Shown here: piece by piece, positions 9,404 to 17,328 of the stretch
Numbering within the stretch: the first letter of the stretch is position 1
How the letters are laid out: each line of letters begins with the position of its first letter
Source: Clostridiales bacterium
Lineage (GTDB): Bacteria > Bacillota > Clostridia > UBA1381
Direction of reading: 5' to 3'
NCBI GenBank assembly: GCA_029226065.1
Contig: JAQXXM010000042.1
Span: forward strand, 1-54,292
Length of the DNA: 54,292 nucleotides
Translations under genes and position numbers: made by a program
Notes under the pieces: generated by a model
Told to the model about the DNA's origin: nothing
Seen by the model: the letters and a program-made list of their open reading frames with translations, nothing else
Databases searched by the model: none

Positions 9404-9432
9404 ATTTTATCACAAAGATGCGTATTTGTAAA
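9404..9432 (-). promoter_or_regulatory. promoter of the galT-argCB-proS operon
   Basis: The minus strand shows TTTACA (9427-9432), a 17-nt spacer and TAAAAT (9404-9409), about 30 nt before the galT Shine-Dalgarno. No operator or leader structure is evident. Confidence 0.75.
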
Positions 9433-9446
9433 GGGGTTAAATACAA

Positions 9447-9483
9447 AAAAACAGGATTTTGCCAAACGCAAAATCCTGTTTTT
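9447..9483. terminator. terminator after jag
   Basis: A perfect 16-bp stem (9447-9462 with 9468-9483) around a 5-nt loop, flanked by A and T runs on either strand. It begins 1 nt beyond the jag stop codon and ends the rnpA-to-jag transcript. Confidence 0.9.
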
Positions 9484-9484
9484 A

Positions 9485-10420
9485 TCAATCCTTTGAATGT
9501 GCAGCCAAGTATTCTTCAAAATTCTTATATTCTGCCTTGTGCTGCTGTGGTTTGAAGTCAGCCTTATACGTCAATGTGCTTGATGTATTTTCTGTATCAG
9601 CCTCTGCATAGTTATTATTGTTGTAGCCGCCGCGCAGTGATGTTTCTTCCTTCTTCTCGCGCCTTGGTTTATCATGACTGTTGCGTTTCTGATACGGCTT
9701 CGGGTTCTTCGGTGCGATAACGACCTTTCTGTAAGGCTCCTGTCCTACAGAGAACGTTGTAACATCTTCATTATCCTGAAGCTTTGAATGTATTATACGT
9801 CTTTCATAAGGATTCATCGGCTCAAGTGCGAATTTTCTGCCTGTGCGAACAACTTTCGCAGCCAGTCGCTGTGCCAATGCGCATAAAACCTCTTCACGCT
9901 TCTCTCTGTAATTTTCCGTATCTATAGAAACTTTTACATAGTCCTCTGATGTCTGATTGACTACTAAAGATGTGAGGTACTGAATACTGTCTAATGTGTC
10001 GCCTCGTTTACCGATTACAACACCCATATTCTCGCCCTCAAGATTTACCTCGACCATATCGCCCTTAAGCTCAGCTGTAACTGTAGCCTCTATTCCCATA
10101 GCCGATAGTACATCCTTTATAAAATTCTTAGCATTCTCAGCAGGTGATTTGGAGTCATATACTCCGCCCTTTTTCTCTGACTTTACTGTTTCCTTTACAG
10201 GCTTTTCTTCAGTACCGGTTTTTCCTGTTTGCTCTACTGTTACTTTAACAATAGCCTCTTTAGCCATAAGACCTAAGAAACCCTTTGCCGGCTCCTGAAT
10301 TACCTCTATTTGTGCATCTTCTCTTTTTGCACCAAGCTCTTCTAATGCAAGCTCAACTGCTTCATCAATACTTTTTGCCTTTTTTTCCGTGCTGATAACG
10401 TTTTTCGGGAACTTTGACAA
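9485..10420 (-). CDS. khpB: RNA-binding protein Jag/KhpB
   Basis: About 311 aa. Jag/KhpB binds RNA, pairs with KhpA in many Firmicutes and affects cell elongation. Three domains are seen: Jag-N (KKAKSIDEAVELALEELG), a KH domain with GVVIGKRGDTLDSIQYL in the middle, and an R3H domain with NPYERRIIHSKL. A basic, disordered tail of about 65 residues follows. I chose TTG at 10420: GGGGAGG is 6 nt upstream and the protein then starts just before Jag-N. This start lies inside yidC, giving a 56-nt overlap in another frame. A TTG at 10444 is possible but lacks a ribosome site. Confidence 0.93.
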   Translation of the reverse strand: MSKFPKNVISTEKKAKSIDEAVELALEELGAKREDAQIEVIQEPAKGFLGLMAKEAIVKVTVEQTGKTGTEEKPVKETVKSEKKGGVYDSKSPAENAKNFIKDVLSAMGIEATVTAELKGDMVEVNLEGENMGVVIGKRGDTLDSIQYLTSLVVNQTSEDYVKVSIDTENYREKREEVLCALAQRLAAKVVRTGRKFALEPMNPYERRIIHSKLQDNEDVTTFSVGQEPYRKVVIAPKNPKPYQKRNSHDKPRREKKEETSLRGGYNNNNYAEADTENTSSTLTYKADFKPQQHKAEYKNFEEYLAAHSKD

Positions 10421-11315
10421 CGAAGTCCTCCCCTTTCTTTTCAAAATAATTGTTTAATGCTAACTGCTGGATAATCTGAACAACACCGCTTACAATCCAG
10501 TATAAACCTATACCTGCGGGTAATATCAACGCAAAATATCCCGACATAATCGGCATCATCCACTTCATCATTGCATTCATTGACTGAGCCTGGTCGGTGC
10601 CTGAATTTTTGTCCTGACCTGACTGCTTCATTGTAATCTTGCTCTGAAGAAATGATGATACTATTGCAAGTATCGGTATCAAAAGGAGCAATACAACGCT
10701 TAGATTTGCCATTGGATCACTTAAATATGCAATTGCGTTCTGGGGTTTCTTTGATAAATCAAGGCCCAGGAAGTTAAAATTGATATACCATTCGTGAAGC
10801 TTGCCCTCTACCTGTCCTGCCCAGCTTGAAATCTTTATCTGGTCGACACTCATAAGCTGAGACACGAACTGTTCAGCATTGCCTGTTACCTTTTCTCCTG
10901 CCTTTTCCGCAAGTTCAACAACCTTATTTACAACATCCGATGGGATATTCTTATACGGAACATTGAACATATATGTGAGCGGCTTTTGGATAGCCTGATA
11001 CAAGGCTACAAGAATAGGCATTTGAATAAGCATAGGCAGACAGCCGCCTGCCATACTAACATTGTTCTCCTTATAGACCTTCATCATCTCCTGCTGGAGC
11101 TTTTGCTGATCGTTAGCATATTTCTTTTGCAATTCAGCCACAATCGGTTGAATTTTCTGTTGTTTTTTCATGGCTTTTTGCGATTTTATATTCAAAGGAA
11201 GCAATAATAGCTTCACAACAATCGTAAATAGGATAATCGCAACACCATAGTTCTGTACCAAATCATAAATTGTCTTTATGATCCAGCCAAGTGCCATAAC
11301 AATATAATGCCACAT
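10365..11315 (-). CDS. yidC: membrane protein insertase YidC (Oxa1 family)
   Basis: 316 aa, the short Gram-positive form without the large external domain. It inserts proteins into the cytoplasmic membrane alone or with SecYEG. Membrane spans lie near 20-40 (VAIILFTIVVKLLLLPLNI, with the functional Arg/Lys region), 90-115 (GGCLPMLIQMPILVALYQAI), 200-220 and 260-285. The positively charged loop KSQKAMKKQQKIQP is typical of Oxa1 proteins. The C-terminus is basic. No lipobox Cys is visible at the N-terminus. It follows yidD closely and overlaps jag. Confidence 0.96.
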   Translation of the reverse strand: MWHYIVMALGWIIKTIYDLVQNYGVAIILFTIVVKLLLLPLNIKSQKAMKKQQKIQPIVAELQKKYANDQQKLQQEMMKVYKENNVSMAGGCLPMLIQMPILVALYQAIQKPLTYMFNVPYKNIPSDVVNKVVELAEKAGEKVTGNAEQFVSQLMSVDQIKISSWAGQVEGKLHEWYINFNFLGLDLSKKPQNAIAYLSDPMANLSVVLLLLIPILAIVSSFLQSKITMKQSGQDKNSGTDQAQSMNAMMKWMMPIMSGYFALILPAGIGLYWIVSGVVQIIQQLALNNYFEKKGEDFVVKVPEKRYQHGKKGKKY

Positions 11316-11339
11316 AAGCTTTCCTTTCCGATGCGAACG

Positions 11340-11552
11340 TTACGGTACCGGGTCATAACCGCCGCCGCCAAACGGCCTGCAACGGAGTATCCGCCTTATT
11401 GCAAGATACGAACCCTTAATCGCACCATACTTTTCTACCGCCTCTAACGCATATTCCGAGCAAGTAGGAATAAACCTACAGCACGAAACACCTTTACGCG
11501 GTGAAATTTGGTGTCTGTAAAATTTAATTAAAAAAATAAGTATCTTTTTCAT
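11340..11552 (-). CDS. yidD: membrane protein insertion efficiency factor YidD
   Basis: 70 aa, the usual length. The family signature is complete: [30 protein letters not shown], and [14 protein letters not shown] at the end. The protein is small, basic and membrane-associated, and helps YidC. It lies 4 nt after rnpA and 24 nt before yidC. Confidence 0.96.
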   Translation of the reverse strand: MKKILIFLIKFYRHQISPRKGVSCCRFIPTCSEYALEAVEKYGAIKGSYLAIRRILRCRPFGGGGYDPVP

Positions 11553-11556
11553 TGCT

Positions 11557-11901
11557 TTAGCAATTGTTGTTTATAACCCCAAGCGTGTGCAGTACAAACC
11601 GCATATCCTTTGAAATACGCTCATAGCTTTGTCCTGCGGCACGGTTACGTGCAACTATAATCATATCGTATCCGACCAAAAGCCTGTCCTCAACAAGTCT
11701 GTAGCTCTCACGCATAAGACGTTTTGTGCGATTACGCACAACCGCCTTACCAACGGATTTCCCAACAGTAAATCCGACACGGTTATATGTCCGATTATTC
11801 GGTCTTAAGTATACAACTACAAATCCGCCCGCTTCTGATTTTCCGCTTCGGTATAAACGCCTGAAATCTCTATTTAGTTTAATCGGCTGAGTATTTTTCA
11901 A
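11557..11901 (-). CDS. rnpA: ribonuclease P protein component
   Basis: 114 aa. It is the protein cofactor of RNase P, which trims tRNA 5' ends. The hallmark RNR motif is present as [16 protein letters not shown], and the N-terminal FRRLYRSGK and [11 protein letters not shown] are typical. An attenuator-like terminator between rpmH and this gene may keep RnpA levels below those of L34. Confidence 0.96.
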   Translation of the reverse strand: MKNTQPIKLNRDFRRLYRSGKSEAGGFVVVYLRPNNRTYNRVGFTVGKSVGKAVVRNRTKRLMRESYRLVEDRLLVGYDMIIVARNRAAGQSYERISKDMRFVLHTLGVINNNC

Positions 11902-11931
11902 AAATAAACACTCCCCTTTACCGAAATCTCT

Positions 11932-11982
11932 TAAAAAAAGAGTGTCCCCGAAGGCAAGCTACGCCTCAAACCGAGACACTCT
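11932..11982 (-). terminator. terminator/attenuator between rpmH and rnpA
   Basis: An 8-bp outer stem (11939-11946 with 11975-11982) encloses a smaller inner hairpin and is followed by seven T on the minus strand. It should end most rpmH transcripts while letting some enter rnpA. Confidence 0.8.
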
Positions 11983-12008
11983 CACTGATCTCTCTTAACG
12001 AGCTATCA

Positions 12009-12152
12009 TTATTTCTCTGAAGTAGTAAGAATTTTTCTACCCTTTGCACGTCTTGCAGCAAGAACTTTTCTTCCTGACTTTGTAGCCATTCTTGCTCTGA
12101 AGCCGTGAACCTTTACTCTCTGACGCTTCTTAGGCTGAAATGTCATTTTCAT
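12009..12152 (-). CDS. rpmH: large ribosomal subunit protein bL34
   Basis: 47 aa, very basic. The signature [34 protein letters not shown] identifies L34. I chose ATG at 12152, with AGGAGG 10 nt upstream; a longer frame upstream is not conserved in this family. The C-terminus carries a few extra residues (TTSEK). The strong promoter at 12232-12259 drives it. Confidence 0.96.
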   Translation of the reverse strand: MKMTFQPKKRQRVKVHGFRARMATKSGRKVLAARRAKGRKILTTSEK

Positions 12153-12231
12153 AATATTTGCACCTCCTATAATAATCACCGCAATCCCAATTGATTGCAT
12201 TTACTTCCAAATAAAATTAGACACCGCTTTT

Positions 12232-12259
12232 ATTATATCATCAAATCTCATTTTGTCAA
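12232..12259 (-). promoter_or_regulatory. rpmH promoter
   Basis: The minus strand shows TTGACA (12254-12259), a 16-nt spacer and TATAAT (12232-12237). It matches the consensus in both boxes. No DnaA-box-like sequence (TTATCCACA) is seen around it. Confidence 0.9.
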
Positions 12260-12322
12260 GTATTTTTTTAGATTTTGTTCTTTTTTTACTGTTTTTTGGC
12301 AAATTTAATTGTTTTTTGTGTT

Positions 12323-13714
12323 TTAACTGTCTACACCAACAGGTATTTTTGAAATTTCTTTTTTATATAGACGTTTATAGAAGAACAAGCTCATGCTTAT
12401 TGCAAACGCCTCTGCAACTAAAAATGACCACCATACATAAGTTACATTATTACCCATAGCTTTGCCTATAAGTGCAAGCACAAACGCACTTGGCAGCAGA
12501 ACGAACAGCTGTCTTACAAGCGATACCATCATACTGTAAACGCTATGTCCAAGTGCCTGAAACAGTGACGACAGCACAATTGCACAACCTGCAAACGGGA
12601 AACATACACATACTATTCTCAATGCCGGGACTCCGATTGACAGCATGTGCTCAGATGCATCAAACATCAAAAGCAATTTGTCGGGTATCCACTCGATTAC
12701 GAGTGCACCAAGAAGCATTAACGATACTGCATAAATGACGCTGTATTTAACTGTACTCATCATACGTGTGCGGTTTTGCGCACCGTAGTTATATGCAACT
12801 ATAGGTACCATACCGTTGTTAAGTCCGAACACAGGCATAAATACAATACTGTTTATCTTAAAGTACACACCGAATACCGCAACGGCTGTTGACGAAAACC
12901 AAATAAGAATTTTATTTAATGAGAATGTCATTACCGAGCCTATCGCCTGCATTATCATTGACGGCACACCTACTGCAAGAATTGTCTTTATTGCTCCTGC
13001 ATCAGGTCTGAATTTCTTAAAATTGATCGAAATATCATGATTTAGCTTAATATTAAATATACAAGCTAAAATTGCCGCTACCCACTGACCGAGTACGGTA
13101 GCAAGTGCCGCACCCAATACTCCCATTTTAGGGAATCCGCATAAACCGAAAATCAGTATCGGGTCGAAAATAATATTTATTATTGCACCCAATGTCTGTG
13201 TTATCATACTGTAGAATGTTCGTCCCGTAGAAATCAACAGACGTTCAAAAAGCATCTGAGCAAACATTCCTAACGAGCATACCAGAATACACGTCAGATA
13301 TTCTACACCGTACTGCGTTATAGGCGAAGATACATCACCCGTCTGAAAAACATAAAACGGCTTTACGGCAAATAATCCTATCAGCAAAAATATTATGTAT
13401 GCTATCAGTCCCAAAAGCAATCCGCTTGTTGCCGCAAGCGATGCCATCTTTCTGTTTTTCTCGCCCAGTGAACGTGAAAGCAGTGCATTTATACCTACGC
13501 CAATACCTCCTGCCGCCGCAACAATGAGCGTCTGCATTGAAAAAGCCATGGAAACGGCTGTCAGAGCATCTTCGCATATTTTCGCAACAAATATACTGTC
13601 TACTACATTATATAATGCCTGAATAAGCATTGAAATCATCATCGGTAAAGACATTGAAATCAACAGCTTATTTACAGGCATACTGCCCATTTTATTGGCA
13701 CCTGTTTTTTTCAT
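12323..13714 (-). CDS. MATE family efflux transporter
   Basis: 463 aa with twelve hydrophobic segments, normal for the family. The start, MKKTGANKMGSMPVNKLLISMSLPMM, and the first span with LIQALYNVVDSIFVA match MATE exporters of the DinF/NorM-like type. These proteins export cationic drugs or metabolites by H+ or Na+ antiport. The gene starts 1 nt after the RNase H stop and uses an AGGAGG that overlaps that stop. It is last in the his-RNase H transcript. The substrate cannot be told. Confidence 0.93.
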   Translation of the reverse strand: MKKTGANKMGSMPVNKLLISMSLPMMISMLIQALYNVVDSIFVAKICEDALTAVSMAFSMQTLIVAAAGGIGVGINALLSRSLGEKNRKMASLAATSGLLLGLIAYIIFLLIGLFAVKPFYVFQTGDVSSPITQYGVEYLTCILVCSLGMFAQMLFERLLISTGRTFYSMITQTLGAIINIIFDPILIFGLCGFPKMGVLGAALATVLGQWVAAILACIFNIKLNHDISINFKKFRPDAGAIKTILAVGVPSMIMQAIGSVMTFSLNKILIWFSSTAVAVFGVYFKINSIVFMPVFGLNNGMVPIVAYNYGAQNRTRMMSTVKYSVIYAVSLMLLGALVIEWIPDKLLLMFDASEHMLSIGVPALRIVCVCFPFAGCAIVLSSLFQALGHSVYSMMVSLVRQLFVLLPSAFVLALIGKAMGNNVTYVWWSFLVAEAFAISMSLFFYKRLYKKEISKIPVGVDS

Positions 13715-13715
13715 T

Positions 13716-14318
13716 TTATCCTCCTATACCAAGTGCAGACTTTGCAAGTAAATCCGCACGATCGTTATTTACATCACCCGAATGACCTTTAACCTTAATA
13801 AATCTTATGTCTATCTGTGATTTTACGGCATCGTAATATGCCTTGTATTTTGATGTACCCTCTTTATTAGTACGCCATGCACCACTGCACCATTTTTCAA
13901 TTCCCTCGTAATCGTAATATATATCAAGCTTATCTATAGAGTTGTCTATGCAATACTGCATAACAGCCTCCGCACCCTTTATTTCACCTGCAACATTACG
14001 CATCGAAGCAAGCTCCGCATCAGAAAACGCACAGCTCATTTCAATCTCTGTGCCATTTACAAATATTACTGCACCATAAGAAAACCGTGACGTATTAATA
14101 TCAAAACTCCCATCAACGTATGCAACAGCCGCACCGTCGCGCGATGCGGCAGATACGTCGCTTGTTTTTCCTGCCATAAAGCTTTCCGCCTCAGATAACG
14201 TTGAAAAGCTCTTGTATTCTGCGCCACCAAAGCCATGGACATTTTTCCTACATTCATCCCAACTCGTATAAATCCCGGGTACTTGTCCGCATCTTACAGC
14301 ATAGAACTTTTTAGCCAT
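13716..14318 (-). CDS. viroplasmin-RNase H fusion protein
   Basis: 200 aa. The first ~50 residues (KFYAVRCGQVPGIYTSWDEC, then F-x-T-L-x-E-A) form the caulimovirus viroplasmin-like domain that binds RNA/DNA hybrids. From about 65 an RNase HI domain follows: AYVDGSFD (first catalytic Asp), VAGEIKGAEAVMQYC (Glu), IYYDYEGIEKW (Asp), and VKGHSGDVNNDRAD (His and last Asp). It therefore appears catalytically complete and would remove RNA from hybrids. It sits 6 nt after hisA, an unrelated pathway. Confidence 0.92.
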   Translation of the reverse strand: MAKKFYAVRCGQVPGIYTSWDECRKNVHGFGGAEYKSFSTLSEAESFMAGKTSDVSAASRDGAAVAYVDGSFDINTSRFSYGAVIFVNGTEIEMSCAFSDAELASMRNVAGEIKGAEAVMQYCIDNSIDKLDIYYDYEGIEKWCSGAWRTNKEGTSKYKAYYDAVKSQIDIRFIKVKGHSGDVNNDRADLLAKSALGIGG

Positions 14319-14324
14319 AGACTG

Positions 14325-15044
14325 TTATTCTCCTCTGCCTGCTTTTATTGCCTCGGGCAGGTCAATATTGCCTGTATATAAGGCACGGCCTGTTATAACG
14401 CCCTCAACACCCGTCTGAACAAGAGATTTAATATGTTCGATACTTCCTATTCCGCCTGATGCGATTATATTCATATTTGTACTTTTTACCATTTCAGCCA
14501 TCGCCTCGACGTTAGGACCCATAAGAGTGCCGTCTGTTGCAATATCGGTATAGACTATAGTTTGTACGCCTATATCCTCCATCATTTTTGCAAATTCAAC
14601 GGCTCTGTAGTCCGAGGTTTTCTCCCATCCCTCTATTGCAACCATTGAATTTTTGGCATCTATTCCGATGACGATTTTATCACCGTATTCACGAACTGCT
14701 TCCTTAACAAAATTTGCATCGGAAACCGCCTTTGTTCCTATTATCACTCGGCTTATACCGCAATTAAGCTTTGCCTCTATATCCGACATTGTGCGTATTC
14801 CGCCGCCCGTCTGTACAGGCACTGACACAGCATTACAAATTGCCTTTATCGCATCAGCATTTACGCCATGACCTTTGAGGGCGCCGTCAAGGTCAACAAC
14901 GTGTATATATTCTCCCCCAAGCTCTGCCCATTTCTGTGCCATCTCGGCAGGATTATCACCGTATACGGTTACGTCGGAAAAACTTCCTCGTAACAGACGT
15001 ACGCATTTTCCGTCCTTTATGTCTATTGCAGGATAAATTCTCAT
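14325..15044 (-). CDS. hisA: HisA, phosphoribosylformimino-AICAR ribotide isomerase
   Basis: 239 aa (beta/alpha)8 barrel, the normal length. It catalyses the Amadori isomerisation in histidine synthesis. The first catalytic Asp lies in PAIDIKDGKCVRLLRG and the second in YTDIATDGTLMGPN; the phosphate-binding sites VQTGGGIR and IASGGIGS are present. It follows hisG by 11 nt. The other his genes (hisB, C, D, F, H, I) are not in this window. Confidence 0.95.
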   Translation of the reverse strand: MRIYPAIDIKDGKCVRLLRGSFSDVTVYGDNPAEMAQKWAELGGEYIHVVDLDGALKGHGVNADAIKAICNAVSVPVQTGGGIRTMSDIEAKLNCGISRVIIGTKAVSDANFVKEAVREYGDKIVIGIDAKNSMVAIEGWEKTSDYRAVEFAKMMEDIGVQTIVYTDIATDGTLMGPNVEAMAEMVKSTNMNIIASGGIGSIEHIKSLVQTGVEGVITGRALYTGNIDLPEAIKAGRGE

Positions 15045-15055
15045 TATATTTCTCC

Positions 15056-15691
15056 TTATTCCGAACGCTTAGCAAACTCGTTCACGATTGCCATTACCCT
15101 GTCACGTTCCATCTTCATACTAACTTTGTTTACGACAAATCTCGCACTTAACGGGCAGATTTCTTCAAGTACATCGAGTCCGTTTTCACGCAGTGTTGAG
15201 CCTGTTTCCACAATGTCGACAATAACGTCAGACAGTCCCACGATAGGTCCAAGCTCTACCGAGCCGTTGAGCTTAATAATGTCTATCGTCTGTCCCTTTT
15301 CGTCCTGAAAATATTTGCGTGCGATATTGGGGTATTTTGATGCAACCTTAAGATTTGTAATTGTGCCAAGCTTGCCCTTTAATTCAGGCGAACCGCAAAC
15401 GCACATACGACATTTTCCAAATCCCAAATCAACCATTTCATACAGGTTTCTGTTCTCCTCCAACAGAGTGTCCTTACCGACAATTCCAATATCTGCCGCA
15501 CCGTATTCTACATACGTCGGCACATCAGATGCCTTGACAAGTATAAACTTCATCTTATTCTCCTCATCGGTAAAGACAAGCTTTCTCGATTTCTCTTTCA
15601 TTTCCGAGCAGTCCATACCAATTGAGATAAATATATCCATTGCAAGTTCTGCAAGTCTGCCCTTTGCAAGAGCGACAGTTAAGTATTTCAT
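15056..15691 (-). CDS. hisG: ATP phosphoribosyltransferase, short catalytic form
   Basis: About 211 aa, the short HisG that lacks the C-terminal ACT-like regulatory domain and needs HisZ. It makes phosphoribosyl-ATP, the first step of histidine synthesis. Seen motifs are [32 protein letters not shown], and the PRPP loop near [19 protein letters not shown] chose ATG at 15691, directly behind GGAGGATAAT. The gap to hisZ is 13 nt. Confidence 0.95.
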   Translation of the reverse strand: MKYLTVALAKGRLAELAMDIFISIGMDCSEMKEKSRKLVFTDEENKMKFILVKASDVPTYVEYGAADIGIVGKDTLLEENRNLYEMVDLGFGKCRMCVCGSPELKGKLGTITNLKVASKYPNIARKYFQDEKGQTIDIIKLNGSVELGPIVGLSDVIVDIVETGSTLRENGLDVLEEICPLSARFVVNKVSMKMERDRVMAIVNEFAKRSE

Positions 15692-15704
15692 ATTATCCTC
15701 CAAG

Positions 15705-17018
15705 TCAGAAATTTCTAAATCCCATATCCTGCGGCGTTGCCTCTGTAAAATCAGGCTCGTCCATCATATCGCCGTAGCCAATAAACGTATCTATGTCTGT
15801 TTTTATTATATCATCACGCTTCAGGTCATATATATCAAGCATCTTGTCATCATACACACGTAAAATACATGAATTATTTGTAGCCGCTGCGTACTTTTTA
15901 GCTTCAGCAAAATCATTGCCAAGATACATTTCACACAAACAGCCGTTTATTCTAAGATTAGCCGCAAGTTCGTATGCTAAGCCTTCAGCATTTTCTTCTG
16001 CAAATACAAGAGTTGATTCGACACTTAACGCATCACCCTTGTAAATCTGCATTATTCTGTTTACACCTATAGCACAGCCGACAGCACCCTTTTGCGTACC
16101 AAAAACGCCCATAAGATTATCATATCTTCCGCCTGCGGCAATCGGGAAACCAACTCCGTGCGTATAGCATTTGAATATTGAGCCTGTATAATAATCGATG
16201 CTTTGCAACATTCCTAAATCAAGTGAAATATAATGCTCAAAACCGTAAAGCGTCAAAAGTTCGTATATCTCACGCAAATTCTCAAGCGCCGCCTTTGATG
16301 TCGGATTAAGACCTTGTACATCTGCACGGCAAATCACATCCGCACCGCCAAAAAGATACGGCAAATCTATCATAAGCTGTTTTATATCCTCTGCAATATC
16401 GAGATCTTTCACAATGCTTTTTATGCTCGGTGAGTTCTTTGAGTCGATACTCTCACGCAATTTTTCTGTTGTGTCCTCATCAAGACCAAGCTGTTCTACA
16501 AGTCCGTTAAAAAACCCAACCTGTCCTATCTCCATAGAAAATTCTTCAATGCCCAGTGCTGTTATAGCCTCCATAGCCGCGGCAATGACTTCCGCATCTG
16601 CCTTCGGGCTGTAGGAGCCTATCAGCTCAATTCCGCTTTGAGTTATTTCACGATTTCTTACACCCTCTGTATGCTCGGCTCTGAAAACGCTTCCGTTATA
16701 CATATACCTGGCAGGAGATATTGCATCTGATGCCTTAGTTGCCGCCATTCTCGCAATAGACGTGGTGAAATCAGGACGTAATGCAAGAATTCTGCCCTGT
16801 TCGTCAAAGAACTTATAGAGCTTTTCCTGTGTTATCTGTCCACGCTCACCGCTGTAGCAGTCATAGTACTCAAATGACGGAGCTTCGACTTCTTTATAGC
16901 CAAAGGACGTAAATACAGTCCATATTGTTGCTTCTATTTCTTTTTTTACCGCACATTCCTGTGGCAGTACATCGTTTACACCGTTTGGTGTGTGTAGCTT
17001 CCAATCTGACATTTCCAT
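15705..17018 (-). CDS. hisZ: ATP phosphoribosyltransferase regulatory subunit HisZ
   Basis: 437 aa. A histidyl-tRNA-synthetase-like paralogue that forms an octamer with short HisG and senses histidine. The class II core is seen: [11 protein letters not shown], the [11 protein letters not shown] region, [14 protein letters not shown] (motif 2 region), and [18 protein letters not shown]. The C-terminal ~120 residues differ from HisS and no anticodon-binding signature is clear. The immediate linkage to short hisG makes HisZ far more likely than HisS. It is first in the operon behind a structured leader. Confidence 0.93.
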   Translation of the reverse strand: MEMSDWKLHTPNGVNDVLPQECAVKKEIEATIWTVFTSFGYKEVEAPSFEYYDCYSGERGQITQEKLYKFFDEQGRILALRPDFTTSIARMAATKASDAISPARYMYNGSVFRAEHTEGVRNREITQSGIELIGSYSPKADAEVIAAAMEAITALGIEEFSMEIGQVGFFNGLVEQLGLDEDTTEKLRESIDSKNSPSIKSIVKDLDIAEDIKQLMIDLPYLFGGADVICRADVQGLNPTSKAALENLREIYELLTLYGFEHYISLDLGMLQSIDYYTGSIFKCYTHGVGFPIAAGGRYDNLMGVFGTQKGAVGCAIGVNRIMQIYKGDALSVESTLVFAEENAEGLAYELAANLRINGCLCEMYLGNDFAEAKKYAAATNNSCILRVYDDKMLDIYDLKRDDIIKTDIDTFIGYGDMMDEPDFTEATPQDMGFRNF

Positions 17019-17149
17019 TTTCCTCTTTTCACATTAACCTATAAAAAAGTCACTATCGCGACTGTCGTTTCGCTTTGCTCCACTCCAATAGGTAGACTTT
17101 TGTGCTATCAGGAAATCGAGAAATTTCCTGATAGATAAAACACCTATTG
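17019..17149 (-). promoter_or_regulatory. structured 5' leader of hisZGA, possible attenuator
   Basis: Between the promoter and hisZ lie about 125 nt with nested complementarity. An outer 8-bp stem (17142-17149 with 17086-17093) encloses a perfect 12-bp hairpin (17123-17134 with 17105-17116, 6-nt loop). A competing pairing, gactttt (17095-17101) with aaaagtc (17045-17051), is followed on the transcript by a run of T and would act as a terminator. The two pairings are adjacent, so a read-through switch is plausible. I find no T-box core motif and no His-rich leader peptide. A shadow frame at 17034-17297 runs through it but lacks a credible start. Confidence 0.5.
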
Positions 17150-17150
17150 T

Positions 17151-17179
17151 ATTATAGCACAACTTTATTTTTATTTCAA
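17151..17179 (-). promoter_or_regulatory. promoter of the hisZGA operon
   Basis: The minus strand shows TTGAAA (17174-17179), a 17-nt spacer and TATAAT (17151-17156). The transcript would begin right at the first arm of the leader structure. Confidence 0.85.
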
Positions 17180-17235
17180 GATAAATTTGAAAAAAACATA
17201 TTAGAATGTCTGTATTTGTCAAACATATGTTACAT

Positions 17236-17297
17236 AAAAAAATGACAACAACCTTTTCTTTGTGGATTTTTATACCACAAATTTTGGCTATTGTCAT
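17236..17297 (-). terminator. terminator after the MATE gene
   Basis: A 7-bp outer stem (17242-17248 with 17291-17297) encloses an inner 7-bp hairpin (17259-17265 with 17275-17281) and is followed by T residues on the minus strand. Confidence 0.7.
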
Positions 17298-17328
17298 CTT
17301 TATGTATCACTACACATTTATCAATACG

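Noticed and set aside
12153-12322. oriC next to rpmH
   Set aside because: No TTATCCACA-like boxes and no dnaA gene; only a promoter and T-rich DNA are present.
17019-17149. T-box or His-rich leader peptide for the his operon
   Set aside because: No T-box core motif and no run of His codons behind a start could be found.
17034-17297. 87-codon frame on the minus strand before hisZ
   Set aside because: It runs through the MATE terminator, the his promoter and the hairpin leader, has no ribosome site, and reads as hydrophobic and low-complexity text. Non-coding leader explains it better.
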